Source: Rhodospirillaceae bacterium (GTDB lineage Bacteria > Pseudomonadota > Alphaproteobacteria > Rhodospirillales > UBA2165). From it: a stretch of 35,041 bases of DNA. The stretch covers positions 1-35,041 of the forward strand of contig JABHAA010000110.1 in NCBI GenBank assembly GCA_018674495.1, given 5' to 3'. The position numbers and the translations under genes were made by a program. The notes beneath the pieces were generated by a model, which was not told the DNA's origin, did not search any database, and was given only the letters and a program-made list of their open reading frames with translations. Of this stretch, positions 1 through 7,434 are shown one piece after another (the stretch's first letter is position 1; each line of letters begins with the position of its first letter).

Positions 1-1
1 C

Positions 2-523
2 ACCGTCTATACCGCCGGCATCGACAAGCGCATCGCCGCCGCCATATCCATCGGAGGCTGGGGCGACGGCGAACGCAAATTCCGCAACCAGCATCCAGGC
101 CCGGAGAAATGGAAGAAATTCACCGACATGCTGGAAGCGGGCAAAAAACACCGCCAGGAAACTGGCGAGGAATTGATGGTGCCGCGCTGGGATATTGTTC
201 CGATTCCGGAGCATTTGCGCAAAAACGTGAACCCGGACGCCCATATGGAATTCCCGGCGGAAACCGCGCAAAGCATGATGGATTTCAAGGCCGACGAGGT
301 GGTCGGCAATATCGCGCCGCGCCCGCTTCTGCTGCTGCATTCGGCCAACGATTCGGTGACGCCGACCGAACAATCGGTGGAAATGTTCAAGCGCGCCGGC
401 AAGCCAACCGAATTGCACCTGCTGGCCGATATCGACCATTTTCCGTTTACCGACGAAGGCAGCCAGTTTGTGGCAATCCTAAAGGGCTGGCTGGACAATA
501 ATTTTCCGGCAACGATTACATAA
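2..523 (+). CDS. alpha/beta hydrolase, C-terminal part (5' end outside window)
   Basis: The reading frame is open from base 2, so the gene enters from the left edge and about 173 C-terminal residues are visible. The visible part starts at TVYTAGIDKRIAA, which in dienelactone-hydrolase/acyl-peptidase-like alpha/beta hydrolases follows directly after the nucleophile elbow (G-x-S-x-G), so the catalytic Ser is probably just outside. The acid residue is likely the Asp in LLLLHSANDSVTP and the catalytic His the one in DIDHFPFTD; both sit at the usual places. The substrate cannot be read from this fragment. Four bases separate it from the next gene, so it belongs to the catabolic operon that follows. 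Confidence 0.8.
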   Translation, partial: TVYTAGIDKRIAAAISIGGWGDGERKFRNQHPGPEKWKKFTDMLEAGKKHRQETGEELMVPRWDIVPIPEHLRKNVNPDAHMEFPAETAQSMMDFKADEVVGNIAPRPLLLLHSANDSVTPTEQSVEMFKRAGKPTELHLLADIDHFPFTDEGSQFVAILKGWLDNNFPATIT

Positions 524-527
524 TATT

Positions 528-1583
528 ATGAGCCAAAACCGGGTCCTCTATTCCAAGGGCGCGCTGCTGAGGCTCGCCCAGGACATCTTTGCCGCCGCCG
601 GTGTCAAAGCGGGCGATGCAGAGCTGTGGGCCGACGTGTTGATCTGGGCCAATTTGCGCGGCGTCGATTCCCACGGCGTCCTTAGAATCCCGGAATATAT
701 TGCCCATATGGACGACGGCAAACTCAACGTCGGCGCGGAGTTGAAGATCGCGCGCCAGGCCGGCGCGGCGGTCACCATCGATGCCGATCAAGCGCCCGGC
801 CCCATCGCCATCGCCGCCGCCATGGACGAAGCAATCGGGCGCGCCCGCGATGTGCAGGTCGGCTGGTGCGTGGTGCGCAACATGACCCACGCCGGCGCCA
901 TCGGCTATTTCGCGTTGCAAGCGGCGCGGCAAGGCTTTGCCGGTCTGGTGATGACATCGTCGCGCCCTCTGATGGCCTATCCCGGCGCCCGTACACCGGC
1001 GGCATCCACCAATCCCATTGCCATAGCCGTGCCTGGCGGCGAGCATCCGCCCTTGTTCGTAGACATGTCCACTTCAGCATCGGGCATGGGCAAGATTTCC
1101 CAGGCCAAGGACGCTGGCACTTCTATCCCCGAAGGCTGGGCCGTCGATGACAAGGGCCAGACCACCACCGATCCTCACAGCGCCGCCATGCTGTCGCCGG
1201 CCGCCGGACCCAAAGGCGCAGGATTGTCCTTGATGATCGAATGCCTGACCAGCCTGTTCGCTGGTTTTCCGCTGATCGAATATGCGTTGGAGACCGGCGC
1301 GCCGCGCTTCGGGCGGCCCATGAATGGCCTCGCAATCGCCGTCGATGTTTCCGCGTTCGGCGATCTGGCGACGTTCCGTGGCCTCGCCGACGGCCTTGCC
1401 CGGCAACTCGGCAACCTGCCGACGGTGGATGGCGTCGATCAGGTCTATGCCCCCGGCGAGCGCGGCGACGCGGTCCTGGCCAAACGCGAAATCGATGGTA
1501 TCCCGGTGGCCGCCGGAACCATCAAGCGGCTCGAAGGCATCGCCGAACGTTTCGGCATCACGATGCCGCTAGCGGACGGATGA
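528..1583 (+). CDS. Ldh/malate-type NAD(P)-dependent dehydrogenase
   Basis: 351 residues, the normal length for the type-2 malate/L-lactate/ureidoglycolate dehydrogenase family (not the Rossmann LDH family). These enzymes oxidise a 2-hydroxyacid or reduce a 2-oxoacid or cyclic imino acid with NAD(P). Visible marks are RGVDSHGVLRIP (residues 44-55, with the conserved His), THAGAIGYF (120-128, the nicotinamide-side motif), a small-residue segment VDMSTSASGMGKI (178-190) and GPKGAGLSLMIE (227-238). ATG at 528 lies four bases after the preceding stop and has no clear Shine-Dalgarno, which suggests translational coupling. The next dehydrogenase follows after 13 bp, so two 2-oxo/2-hydroxyacid enzymes are made together. 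Substrate unknown. Confidence 0.88.
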   Translation: MSQNRVLYSKGALLRLAQDIFAAAGVKAGDAELWADVLIWANLRGVDSHGVLRIPEYIAHMDDGKLNVGAELKIARQAGAAVTIDADQAPGPIAIAAAMDEAIGRARDVQVGWCVVRNMTHAGAIGYFALQAARQGFAGLVMTSSRPLMAYPGARTPAASTNPIAIAVPGGEHPPLFVDMSTSASGMGKISQAKDAGTSIPEGWAVDDKGQTTTDPHSAAMLSPAAGPKGAGLSLMIECLTSLFAGFPLIEYALETGAPRFGRPMNGLAIAVDVSAFGDLATFRGLADGLARQLGNLPTVDGVDQVYAPGERGDAVLAKREIDGIPVAAGTIKRLEGIAERFGITMPLADG

Positions 1584-1596
1584 AAGGAAGCGGATT

Positions 1597-2535
1597 GTGA
1601 CCAAGGTTCTGCTCGTCGACAGCGAGTTTGAAAAATATCGAAGCTATCTGGAGCCCAATTTCCCGGATGTGGATTTCACCTTTGCCGAAAACGGCGATGG
1701 CGTAGAGCCATTGCTGGACGGCGCCGAAGTTCTGATTTCCTTCGCCCGCTGGCTGACCGCCGATATGACCGCCGACATGGGGAGCCTCAAATGGTTGCAA
1801 TGCATGATCGCCGGCACCGAACATCTCAAACCATCCCTGGCGGCGCGCCCGGATGTCTTGCTGACCAACGGGCGCGGCATTCACGGGCCGCAAATGGCCG
1901 AGATGACGTTGTTCCATATGCTCGCGCTTTATCGGCAGGTCCGGCGCCTGGCCAAAAACCAGGCGGGCCATGTGTATGAGCGGTTCCTACCCAAGGTACT
2001 GGATACCAGGAAAGTGGCGATCCTCGGCCTCGGCGCCATCGCCGAACATATGTCGCGGGTGTTTTCGTCCCTCGGCATGACCGTCTATGGCATATCCAGA
2101 ACGGAGCGCGCCGTCGAAGGCATCGACAAAATTTTCTCCCGGGACAATATGGCCGAGGCGGTCGCCGATGTGGATTTCCTGGTGGTGCTGCTGCCCTTTA
2201 GCCCCGAGACCGAAAAGATCGTCGGCGCCGAAACCTTTGCCGCCATGAAGCCAAGCGCCTGCCTGATCAATGTGGCGCGCGGCGGCGTTGTCGATGAGGC
2301 GGCGCTGATCGAGGCTTTGAACAGCGGCGCCATCGCCGGCGCCGGGCTGGACGTATACGAAAAGGACCCGCTGCCGACGGAAAGCCCTCTTTGGGATATG
2401 GAAAACGTCTTCATGACGCCGTTCATCGGCGGGCGCAGTGATTTGTATGCAGAGCGCATCCTGACCGTGATCGAGCCCAATTTGAGGGCTTATTTGGATG
2501 GCAATCTGGACAAAATGATCAATATTGTCGATTAA
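1597..2535 (+). CDS. D-2-hydroxyacid dehydrogenase family protein (catalytic His replaced)
   Basis: 312 residues with the two-domain D-2-hydroxyacid dehydrogenase layout. GLGAIA (144-149) is the nucleotide loop. Arg228 in NVARGG and Glu255 in DVYEKDP match the catalytic Arg and Glu of the family. The usual catalytic His (TPHxxG) is Phe276 in TPFIGG, codon TTC at 2422-2424, so classical hydride transfer with acid-base catalysis is doubtful. The start is GTG at 1597, chosen because AAAGGAAG stands 6-7 bp upstream; it begins 13 bp after the previous stop. It is cotranscribed with the Ldh-type enzyme and the M24 protein, suggesting a role in one small-acid pathway, either as a divergent reductase or as a binding protein. 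Confidence 0.85.
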   Translation: MTKVLLVDSEFEKYRSYLEPNFPDVDFTFAENGDGVEPLLDGAEVLISFARWLTADMTADMGSLKWLQCMIAGTEHLKPSLAARPDVLLTNGRGIHGPQMAEMTLFHMLALYRQVRRLAKNQAGHVYERFLPKVLDTRKVAILGLGAIAEHMSRVFSSLGMTVYGISRTERAVEGIDKIFSRDNMAEAVADVDFLVVLLPFSPETEKIVGAETFAAMKPSACLINVARGGVVDEAALIEALNSGAIAGAGLDVYEKDPLPTESPLWDMENVFMTPFIGGRSDLYAERILTVIEPNLRAYLDGNLDKMINIVD

Positions 2536-2553
2536 GATTTAAAGGAGCGAGAA

Positions 2554-3753
2554 ATGGCCGAAATGTCGATACGCTTGAACAAGCCGATATCAACACCTGA
2601 GTTGGAGCGCCGTTGGGCGGCCATCCGCGCCGCCATGGCAGCGGAAGGCATCGATGTGTTGTTGATGCAGAACAACAACGATCATATGGGCGGCTATACC
2701 AAATATGTGACCGATGTGCCGGCCACCAATGGCTACCCGTTCACCGTCGTGTTTCCCATCGATGACGCCATGACCGTGGTCCATCAGGGCCCGTTCGGCG
2801 GCGACCGCGAGGTGCCGCCCGAGGGCGATGGAAACTTGCGCGGCGTGAAGCGGCAATTTACGACGCCGTCATATGAATCGGCACCCTACACCCGCGAATA
2901 CGACGCCGCTCTGGCCGCCCAGGCGTTGGAGCCATTCGCGGCCTCCACCATCGGTTTGGTCGGCACCTATCAGATGTCCTACGCCACCGTCGATTACATC
3001 AAGCGCCAGTTTCCCAACGCCACCTATGTGGAAGCGTCCGACATGATGGACAAGATCAAGGTGATCAAGAGCGCCGAGGAAATCGAATTTATCGAAGGCA
3101 CCGCCGCCCAACAGGACGCCGCCATGCAGGCGGTGATCGATGGCATCAAACCGGGCATGAAGGATTCCGACGCCGCCGCCCTCGCCCTGCATAAAGGCCA
3201 CAACCTCGGCAGCGAACAGGGCATCTATCTGTGTCAGTCCTGGCAGATCGGCAGCCCCGCCGCCATCGCCCCCCGGCACAATCAGGACCGGGTAATCCAA
3301 GAAGGCGACAGCTTCAACATGCTGGTGGAAAACAACGGCGCCGGCGGCTTTTTTACCGAGATCGGCCGCACCATCATCCTCGGCAAGGCAACCCAGGAAC
3401 AACACGACGAGCTGGCCTTCACCTTGGAAGCCCAGCGTTTCACTCTTAATCTTCTGAAGCCGGGAACACCCGCCGCCGATATCTGGAACGAATATAACAA
3501 GTTCATGACCGCAAACGGGCGCTCGGAAGAAACCCGGCTCTATTGCCACGGGCAAGGCTACGATCTGGTGGAACGGCCCTTGATCCGCAAGGACGAGCCC
3601 ATGGCAATCCAAAAGAACATGAACATCGTCTGCCATCCGGGTTATGTGCGGAACGGCGTCTATTCCTGGATCTGCGACAACTACATCATCGGCGACAATG
3701 GCCCCGGCGAAAGCATCCACAAACTGCCGCAGCAATTGTTCGAGGTGGGTTGA
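2554..3753 (+). CDS. M24 family (creatinase/aminopeptidase P fold) hydrolase, non-canonical metal site
   Basis: 399 residues: an N-terminal creatinase-N domain (about 1-155) and a C-terminal pita-bread domain (about 160-399). True aminopeptidases P bind two metals through D-D-H-E-E. Here the equivalent stretches read LVENNGAGGFFTEIGRT (248-264), CHGQGYD (331-337), VCHPGY (359-364) and SWICDNY (371-377), so the Asp and Glu ligands are largely replaced by Val/Glu, Glu, His and Cys. That pattern favours a metal-free amidohydrolase such as creatinase or ectoine hydrolase (DoeA/EutD, of similar length) over a peptidase. The substrate is unknown. AAGGAG upstream of ATG 2554 supports the start. It is the last gene of the run that begins at the left edge. 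Confidence 0.8.
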   Translation: MAEMSIRLNKPISTPELERRWAAIRAAMAAEGIDVLLMQNNNDHMGGYTKYVTDVPATNGYPFTVVFPIDDAMTVVHQGPFGGDREVPPEGDGNLRGVKRQFTTPSYESAPYTREYDAALAAQALEPFAASTIGLVGTYQMSYATVDYIKRQFPNATYVEASDMMDKIKVIKSAEEIEFIEGTAAQQDAAMQAVIDGIKPGMKDSDAAALALHKGHNLGSEQGIYLCQSWQIGSPAAIAPRHNQDRVIQEGDSFNMLVENNGAGGFFTEIGRTIILGKATQEQHDELAFTLEAQRFTLNLLKPGTPAADIWNEYNKFMTANGRSEETRLYCHGQGYDLVERPLIRKDEPMAIQKNMNIVCHPGYVRNGVYSWICDNYIIGDNGPGESIHKLPQQLFEVG

Positions 3754-3930
3754 GGCGCACAATTGGCTAACCCACCAGGCCCGTGATCTCACCTATAAAA
3801 ACTGGCGCCCATCTGCCCGCCGGCAACCCTAGCGCTTTTTCGCAACGATCATGGCCCGTCACCCAGGTTGCCGCGATCCATTTCTAATGGTATTCCGCGA
3901 CGGAATTTTTGAATAAACGCGGACTAGGAA

Positions 3931-5175
3931 ATGTTTGCAGGTGCATTGGGCGGGATTGGCAGGGCGCTCAGCTCGCGAAATTTCGTCTATTATTGCATCG
4001 GTATGAGCCTCGGGCTAACCGGCTCGTTCGTCTTTTTTGCGGCCCTCGGCTGGGTCACCTGGGAGCTGACCCATTCCGCCGCCTGGGTCGGCACCATTGT
4101 CCTCGCGGAAACCATACCGAACGTGTTCATCGGCCCGTTCGCCGGCGTGATAATCGACCGGACGAGTGCAAAGTGGGCCATGTTTTGGGCCCAGCTTATC
4201 GCCACGTTGGTGATGGCGGTATTGGCGGTGATTACATTCAACAATTGGCTGACGGTCGAAATTCTGCTGGGTTTCGCCTTCATAATCGGGGTGCTGAACG
4301 GGGTCGTTTTTCCGGCCCATTTTGCGATCATGCCGAGGCTCGTCCCGAGGGCTGATTTGTCCGCCGCAATCGCGTTTCAATCTTCCGTATCCCAGGCCGC
4401 GCGTTTTCTTGGCCCGGCGCTCGCGGGAATATTGATCCTTTGGGCCGGTGGCGGCATGGCCTTTGCGTTCAAGGCATTGAGCTATAGCGGCTTCCTGGTT
4501 GCGTTGCTGATGATCGACATCGACGAAAGCGGTGACACCAAACCCGCATCGTCCGGAATTATCGACGATATCATTGCCGGGCTTCGCTACGCATGGTCGG
4601 CGGCGCCGATCCGTCTGCTTCTGATAAGCGCAGTGGCGCTGGGAATTCTGTTGCGCCCCATTATCGAGCTGATGCCGGCCTATGTGGGAAGCGTCCTATT
4701 GTCGGACGCCGGCACCCTTGCCTGGCTGCTCTCGGCCACCGGCGTGGGCGCCATGATTGCCTCGCTCTGGCTAGCCCGGAGGGGAAAGACGCAAGGGTTG
4801 GCACGCATCATGTTGCTAAATTTTGTGATCACAGGTGTCATCTTGATCATTTTCCTCAAGACCAGTGGCCTGGCAATTGGCATCGCTGTTCTCGGCGTTT
4901 ACGGATTTTGTTCCGCCGCCGTGATGATCAGTAATCAGACAATGATCCAAAGCGCGGTTGAAGATCACATGCGGGCGCGGGTGATGAGCCTATATGCGCT
5001 GACCGTTCGGGCTATCCCCGCGCTCGGCGCTTTCGTCGTCGGTCTGTTGGCCGATATTGCCGGGCTTGTCCCATCCTTAGCTGGCGGCGCGATACTTGGG
5101 CTGCTATTTTGGATTTGGGCACGGCGGACAGCCATTGGCAAAACGGACAATCCAGATACAAGCATCTTCAATTAG
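3931..5175 (+). CDS. MFS transporter (MFS_3/EntS-like)
   Basis: 414 residues, very hydrophobic, about twelve predicted membrane segments in two halves joined by a polar loop near residues 195-220. The loop motif GVIIDRTSAKW (about 68-78) is the MFS signature between segments 2 and 3. The N-terminal half resembles the EntS/MFS_3 exporter group rather than sugar or drug:H+ families. The cargo is unknown. An AGGA lies almost against the ATG at 3931 and the spacing is poor, so the start is probable rather than certain. It is separated from the preceding gene by 177 bp and followed after 17 bp by a DUF1330 gene, with which it is probably cotranscribed. Confidence 0.85.
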   Translation: MFAGALGGIGRALSSRNFVYYCIGMSLGLTGSFVFFAALGWVTWELTHSAAWVGTIVLAETIPNVFIGPFAGVIIDRTSAKWAMFWAQLIATLVMAVLAVITFNNWLTVEILLGFAFIIGVLNGVVFPAHFAIMPRLVPRADLSAAIAFQSSVSQAARFLGPALAGILILWAGGGMAFAFKALSYSGFLVALLMIDIDESGDTKPASSGIIDDIIAGLRYAWSAAPIRLLLISAVALGILLRPIIELMPAYVGSVLLSDAGTLAWLLSATGVGAMIASLWLARRGKTQGLARIMLLNFVITGVILIIFLKTSGLAIGIAVLGVYGFCSAAVMISNQTMIQSAVEDHMRARVMSLYALTVRAIPALGAFVVGLLADIAGLVPSLAGGAILGLLFWIWARRTAIGKTDNPDTSIFN

Positions 5176-5192
5176 ACCCTAAGGAGAACACC

Positions 5193-5483
5193 ATGACAGC
5201 ATATATGCTGGTTGACCTGGACGTGCATGATCTCGATGGATTTAAGGAATATCAATCGGGGGTGCCGGCACTAATTGCCAAACATGGCGGCGAATACATT
5301 GTGCGCGGCGGAGAGTTCGACGTGATCGAGGGCGATTGGCAGCCGCACCGATTGGTGTTCTTTCGTTTTCCAGACCGCCAAGCGATCCATGATTTTTGCG
5401 ACGATCCCGAATACGCGGAATTGAAAGCGCTGCGCCACCGGACCGCCAGCACGATCTTAGTGGCCGTGGACGGCACGGATTAG
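5193..5483 (+). CDS. DUF1330 family protein
   Basis: 96 residues of the DUF1330 family, small dimeric alpha/beta-barrel (ferredoxin-like) proteins of unknown function. Typical marks are AYMLVDLDVHD at the N-terminus, a GGEYIVRGGEFDVIEG hairpin, the HRLVFFRFPD strand and a C-terminal helix rich in Arg and Ala. ATG 5193 is chosen over an in-frame upstream start inside the MFS gene because AAGGAGA precedes it at 5181-5187. It lies 17 bp after the MFS stop. Members of this family often sit beside catabolic or transport genes; no reaction can be assigned here. Confidence 0.85.
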   Translation: MTAYMLVDLDVHDLDGFKEYQSGVPALIAKHGGEYIVRGGEFDVIEGDWQPHRLVFFRFPDRQAIHDFCDDPEYAELKALRHRTASTILVAVDGTD

Positions 5484-5560
5484 GCGGTTAATTTATTTAA
5501 GGTGGTTATCGCGCGGCACATATGCCTGATTTTCCCAATCTGAGCGTTGCGGACCCGGGG

Positions 5561-5571
5561 TGACATTGTCA
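5561..5571. repeat. short palindrome TGACA-T-TGTCA upstream of FMN oxidase gene
   Basis: A perfect 5-bp inverted repeat with a 1-bp centre, flanked by GGGG on the left and ACCCC on the right, lies 59 bp upstream of the oxidase start at 5630. It could be an operator for a dimeric regulator or the top of a leader hairpin. No regulator gene is adjacent, so this is only a candidate. Confidence 0.25.
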
Positions 5572-5629
5572 TGGCAACCCCTTCGCCGGTATGGCATCGT
5601 TGGCGCACCAATTTGAGGGAGATGGATCT

Positions 5630-6736
5630 ATGACGACCAATCGGGACTTTGCCGAAATTCATACATTGAGCGAGATTATCAAAATCGGTTATGACGCTCT
5701 GGAAGAAAATGCTCTGACATTTCTGATCGGCGGCGCGGAAAGCGAAATGACGCTGCTGCGCAATCGCCAATCCCTGGATGCCCTGGCATTCCGCCCCCGT
5801 GTCCTCCGCGAAGTCCTCGACATCGACATGACGACGACGTTTTTAGGTGTCGACCAGCGGCTTCCCGTCTTCCTCGCCCCCATCGGCGGCCTTACACAGA
5901 TGGACCCGGGCGGAACACTGGCGGCGGTGCAGGCCGGCGGTGAGTTTGGCATTATGGGATGTATCTCCTCAGTCGCGAAGCCCGATTTGGAAGAAGTGCG
6001 CGCCGGCTCCGACGCCTCGGCAATGTTTCAAATCTATGTCCGCGACGACGACGACTGGCTGCTTGAGCGCCTGGCACTGGCAGAGAAGCTGAATTATCAA
6101 GCCTTCTGTATCACCACTGATACCGCCTATAACGGCCGCCACGAACGGCGTCTCCTCAACGGGTCCGTAGTCCCGGGCCAGGGGCTGGGCGGCGGCCTTG
6201 AATTCCAGCGCACCTTGTCCTGGGATACCGTCGATCTGGTTCGCAAAAACACGAAAATGCCGATCATACTGAAAGGTATCGCCACGGCGGAAGATGCAAT
6301 CATGGCCCGCGATCACGGCGTTGATGTTGTCTACATCTCCAACCATGGCGGCCGCCAGTTGGACCACGGCGCCGGCGCCATCGAAGTGCTGCCCGAGGTC
6401 GTCGCCGCAGTTGGCGCGGACATGGACGTCATCATCGACAGCGGCTTTATGCGCGGCACCGATATTGTCAAAGCGATCGCCCTTGGCGCCAAATCGGTTG
6501 GCATCGGCAAGCTCTATTGCTTTGGTCTGTCCGCCGGCGGGCCCGCCGCCGTGGTTCGCATGCTTGAGCTTTTAGAAGTCGAAATCAAATGGGCGATGGG
6601 CCTCCTAGGCGTAACATCCCTCGATCAGTTGGACCCGTCCTATCTTCGCGCTGCCGCCCCGGCGCGCCCCGCCGGGCTGACCAGCGCCCATCCGCATATC
6701 GACATTCCAAATCCAACATATTTGAACGACGGCTAG
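5630..6736 (+). CDS. FMN-dependent alpha-hydroxy acid dehydrogenase/oxidase
   Basis: 368 residues, a single TIM barrel of the glycolate oxidase / L-lactate dehydrogenase (LldD) / mandelate dehydrogenase family, which oxidise L-2-hydroxyacids with FMN. Key residues are visible: Lys215 in PIILKG (flavin N1), His239 in SNHGGRQLD (catalytic base), Arg243 in the same motif (substrate carboxylate) and Arg265 in DSGFMRG (phosphate site). ITTDTAYNGRHERR replaces the usual VDTPxxGxRERD, so the substrate pocket may be unusual. ATG 5630 is chosen over the in-frame ATG 5591 because GAGGGA stands about 9 bp upstream and conserved sequence begins soon after. It is preceded by 146 bp without a gene and followed by tRNA-Ser. 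Confidence 0.88.
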   Translation: MTTNRDFAEIHTLSEIIKIGYDALEENALTFLIGGAESEMTLLRNRQSLDALAFRPRVLREVLDIDMTTTFLGVDQRLPVFLAPIGGLTQMDPGGTLAAVQAGGEFGIMGCISSVAKPDLEEVRAGSDASAMFQIYVRDDDDWLLERLALAEKLNYQAFCITTDTAYNGRHERRLLNGSVVPGQGLGGGLEFQRTLSWDTVDLVRKNTKMPIILKGIATAEDAIMARDHGVDVVYISNHGGRQLDHGAGAIEVLPEVVAAVGADMDVIIDSGFMRGTDIVKAIALGAKSVGIGKLYCFGLSAGGPAAVVRMLELLEVEIKWAMGLLGVTSLDQLDPSYLRAAAPARPAGLTSAHPHIDIPNPTYLNDG

Positions 6737-6836
6737 CGCAAATTCTCCGAAGTTTCCGAACATTTCGAGGCCCATTTGTGACCTTTTGGGCTTTTCGAGG
6801 TTGGCTTTTGTCCCCGGCGCTTGGTATTTTAAAGAT

Positions 6837-6924
6837 GGAGAGGTGCCGGAGTGGTCGAACGGGGCGGTCTCGAAAACCGTTGTGCGCTTGCGTACCCAGG
6901 GTTCGAATCCCTGTCTCTCCGCCA
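6837..6924 (+). tRNA. tRNA-Ser (anticodon CGA)
   Basis: 88-nt class II tRNA. Acceptor strands GGAGAGG and TCTCTCC pair, with discriminator G and an encoded CCA at 6922-6924. The anticodon loop is CTCGAAA, giving anticodon CGA, which reads UCG (Ser). The long variable arm is typical of serine tRNAs. The T-arm is CAGGG-TTCGAAT-CCCTG. Confidence 0.97.
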
Positions 6925-6933
6925 CTTTAATCC

Positions 6934-7222
6934 TCAAAATTTACGAACCTCGCATTGCAAGCCCTTCAAGGGGGTCGCGCCCATGCTGGCGTCCAATTCA
7001 CCGGCGTCTTCTGTCAGCGTGTTGATGTTCGGTTCTCGCCAGCCGAAATCGGCGGAGATGACGCGGACGCCGATGCCATCGGTGAGCCTGGCTTTGAGCT
7101 TCGCCTCGCCCCGGGGCGAGGAAATCATCGCCCGTAGCCACCTTTAGATTGAGGTTCTTGGAACTGATCCCAACTTCGTCCAGGCTATCGGTTCTGAGAA
7201 TTTCGGTCTCATCCGGCGACAT
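6934..7222 (-). pseudogene. remnant of a molybdopterin oxidoreductase (C-terminal dinucleotide-binding part), frame broken
   Basis: On the minus strand, 7128 to 6934 encodes a piece starting SSPRGEAKLKARLTDGI and passing through NINTLTED, MGATPLKG and CEVRK. This is the conserved C-terminal end of DMSO-reductase-family large subunits (SPRG..KA..TDGI, NIN.LT, MGS..L+G..CEV). The part normally between VISADFGW and NIN is shortened. The upstream piece (ATG 7222, with GGAGG 9 bp before it, encoding MSPDETEILRTDSLDEVG and on to about 7118) is in another frame and I do not recognise it. The likely history is a large internal deletion plus a frameshift, leaving only the two ends. The remnant stops 10 bp from the 3' end of tRNA-Ser. 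Confidence 0.6.
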
Positions 7223-7271
7223 GGCGCCCGTCCTCCGTTCCAGAAAAACACCGATCCTCGTTCGATTGCAC

Positions 7272-7302
7272 CGGCACTTTGCGGCTGGTGCCGAATTTTT
7301 TT
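7272..7302 (+). terminator. candidate Rho-independent terminator
   Basis: CGGCAC (7272-7277) and GTGCCG (7288-7293) form a 6-bp GC-rich stem with a 10-nt loop, followed by AA and seven Ts (7296-7302). It points along the + strand and could end transcription from tRNA-Ser, shielding the demethylase gene downstream. Confidence 0.45.
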
Positions 7303-7434
7303 AAATCACTATAACTATTACAATCATTCCATTTTACTAGCCGCCGCTAATGGGTTAAGAAAATCACCAGATTGGATGCGCCCCGCCATCACCGCACCGG
7401 GGTTTGATTAATATATAGAGAGAAGGAAACGGCC

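Noticed and set aside
2869..3792. Minus-strand open frame (307 codons)
   Set aside because: It is antisense to the M24 gene; a high-GC shadow with no recognisable domain.
6837..7434. Genomic island integrated at tRNA-Ser
   Set aside because: No integrase and no direct repeat of the tRNA 3' end was seen nearby.
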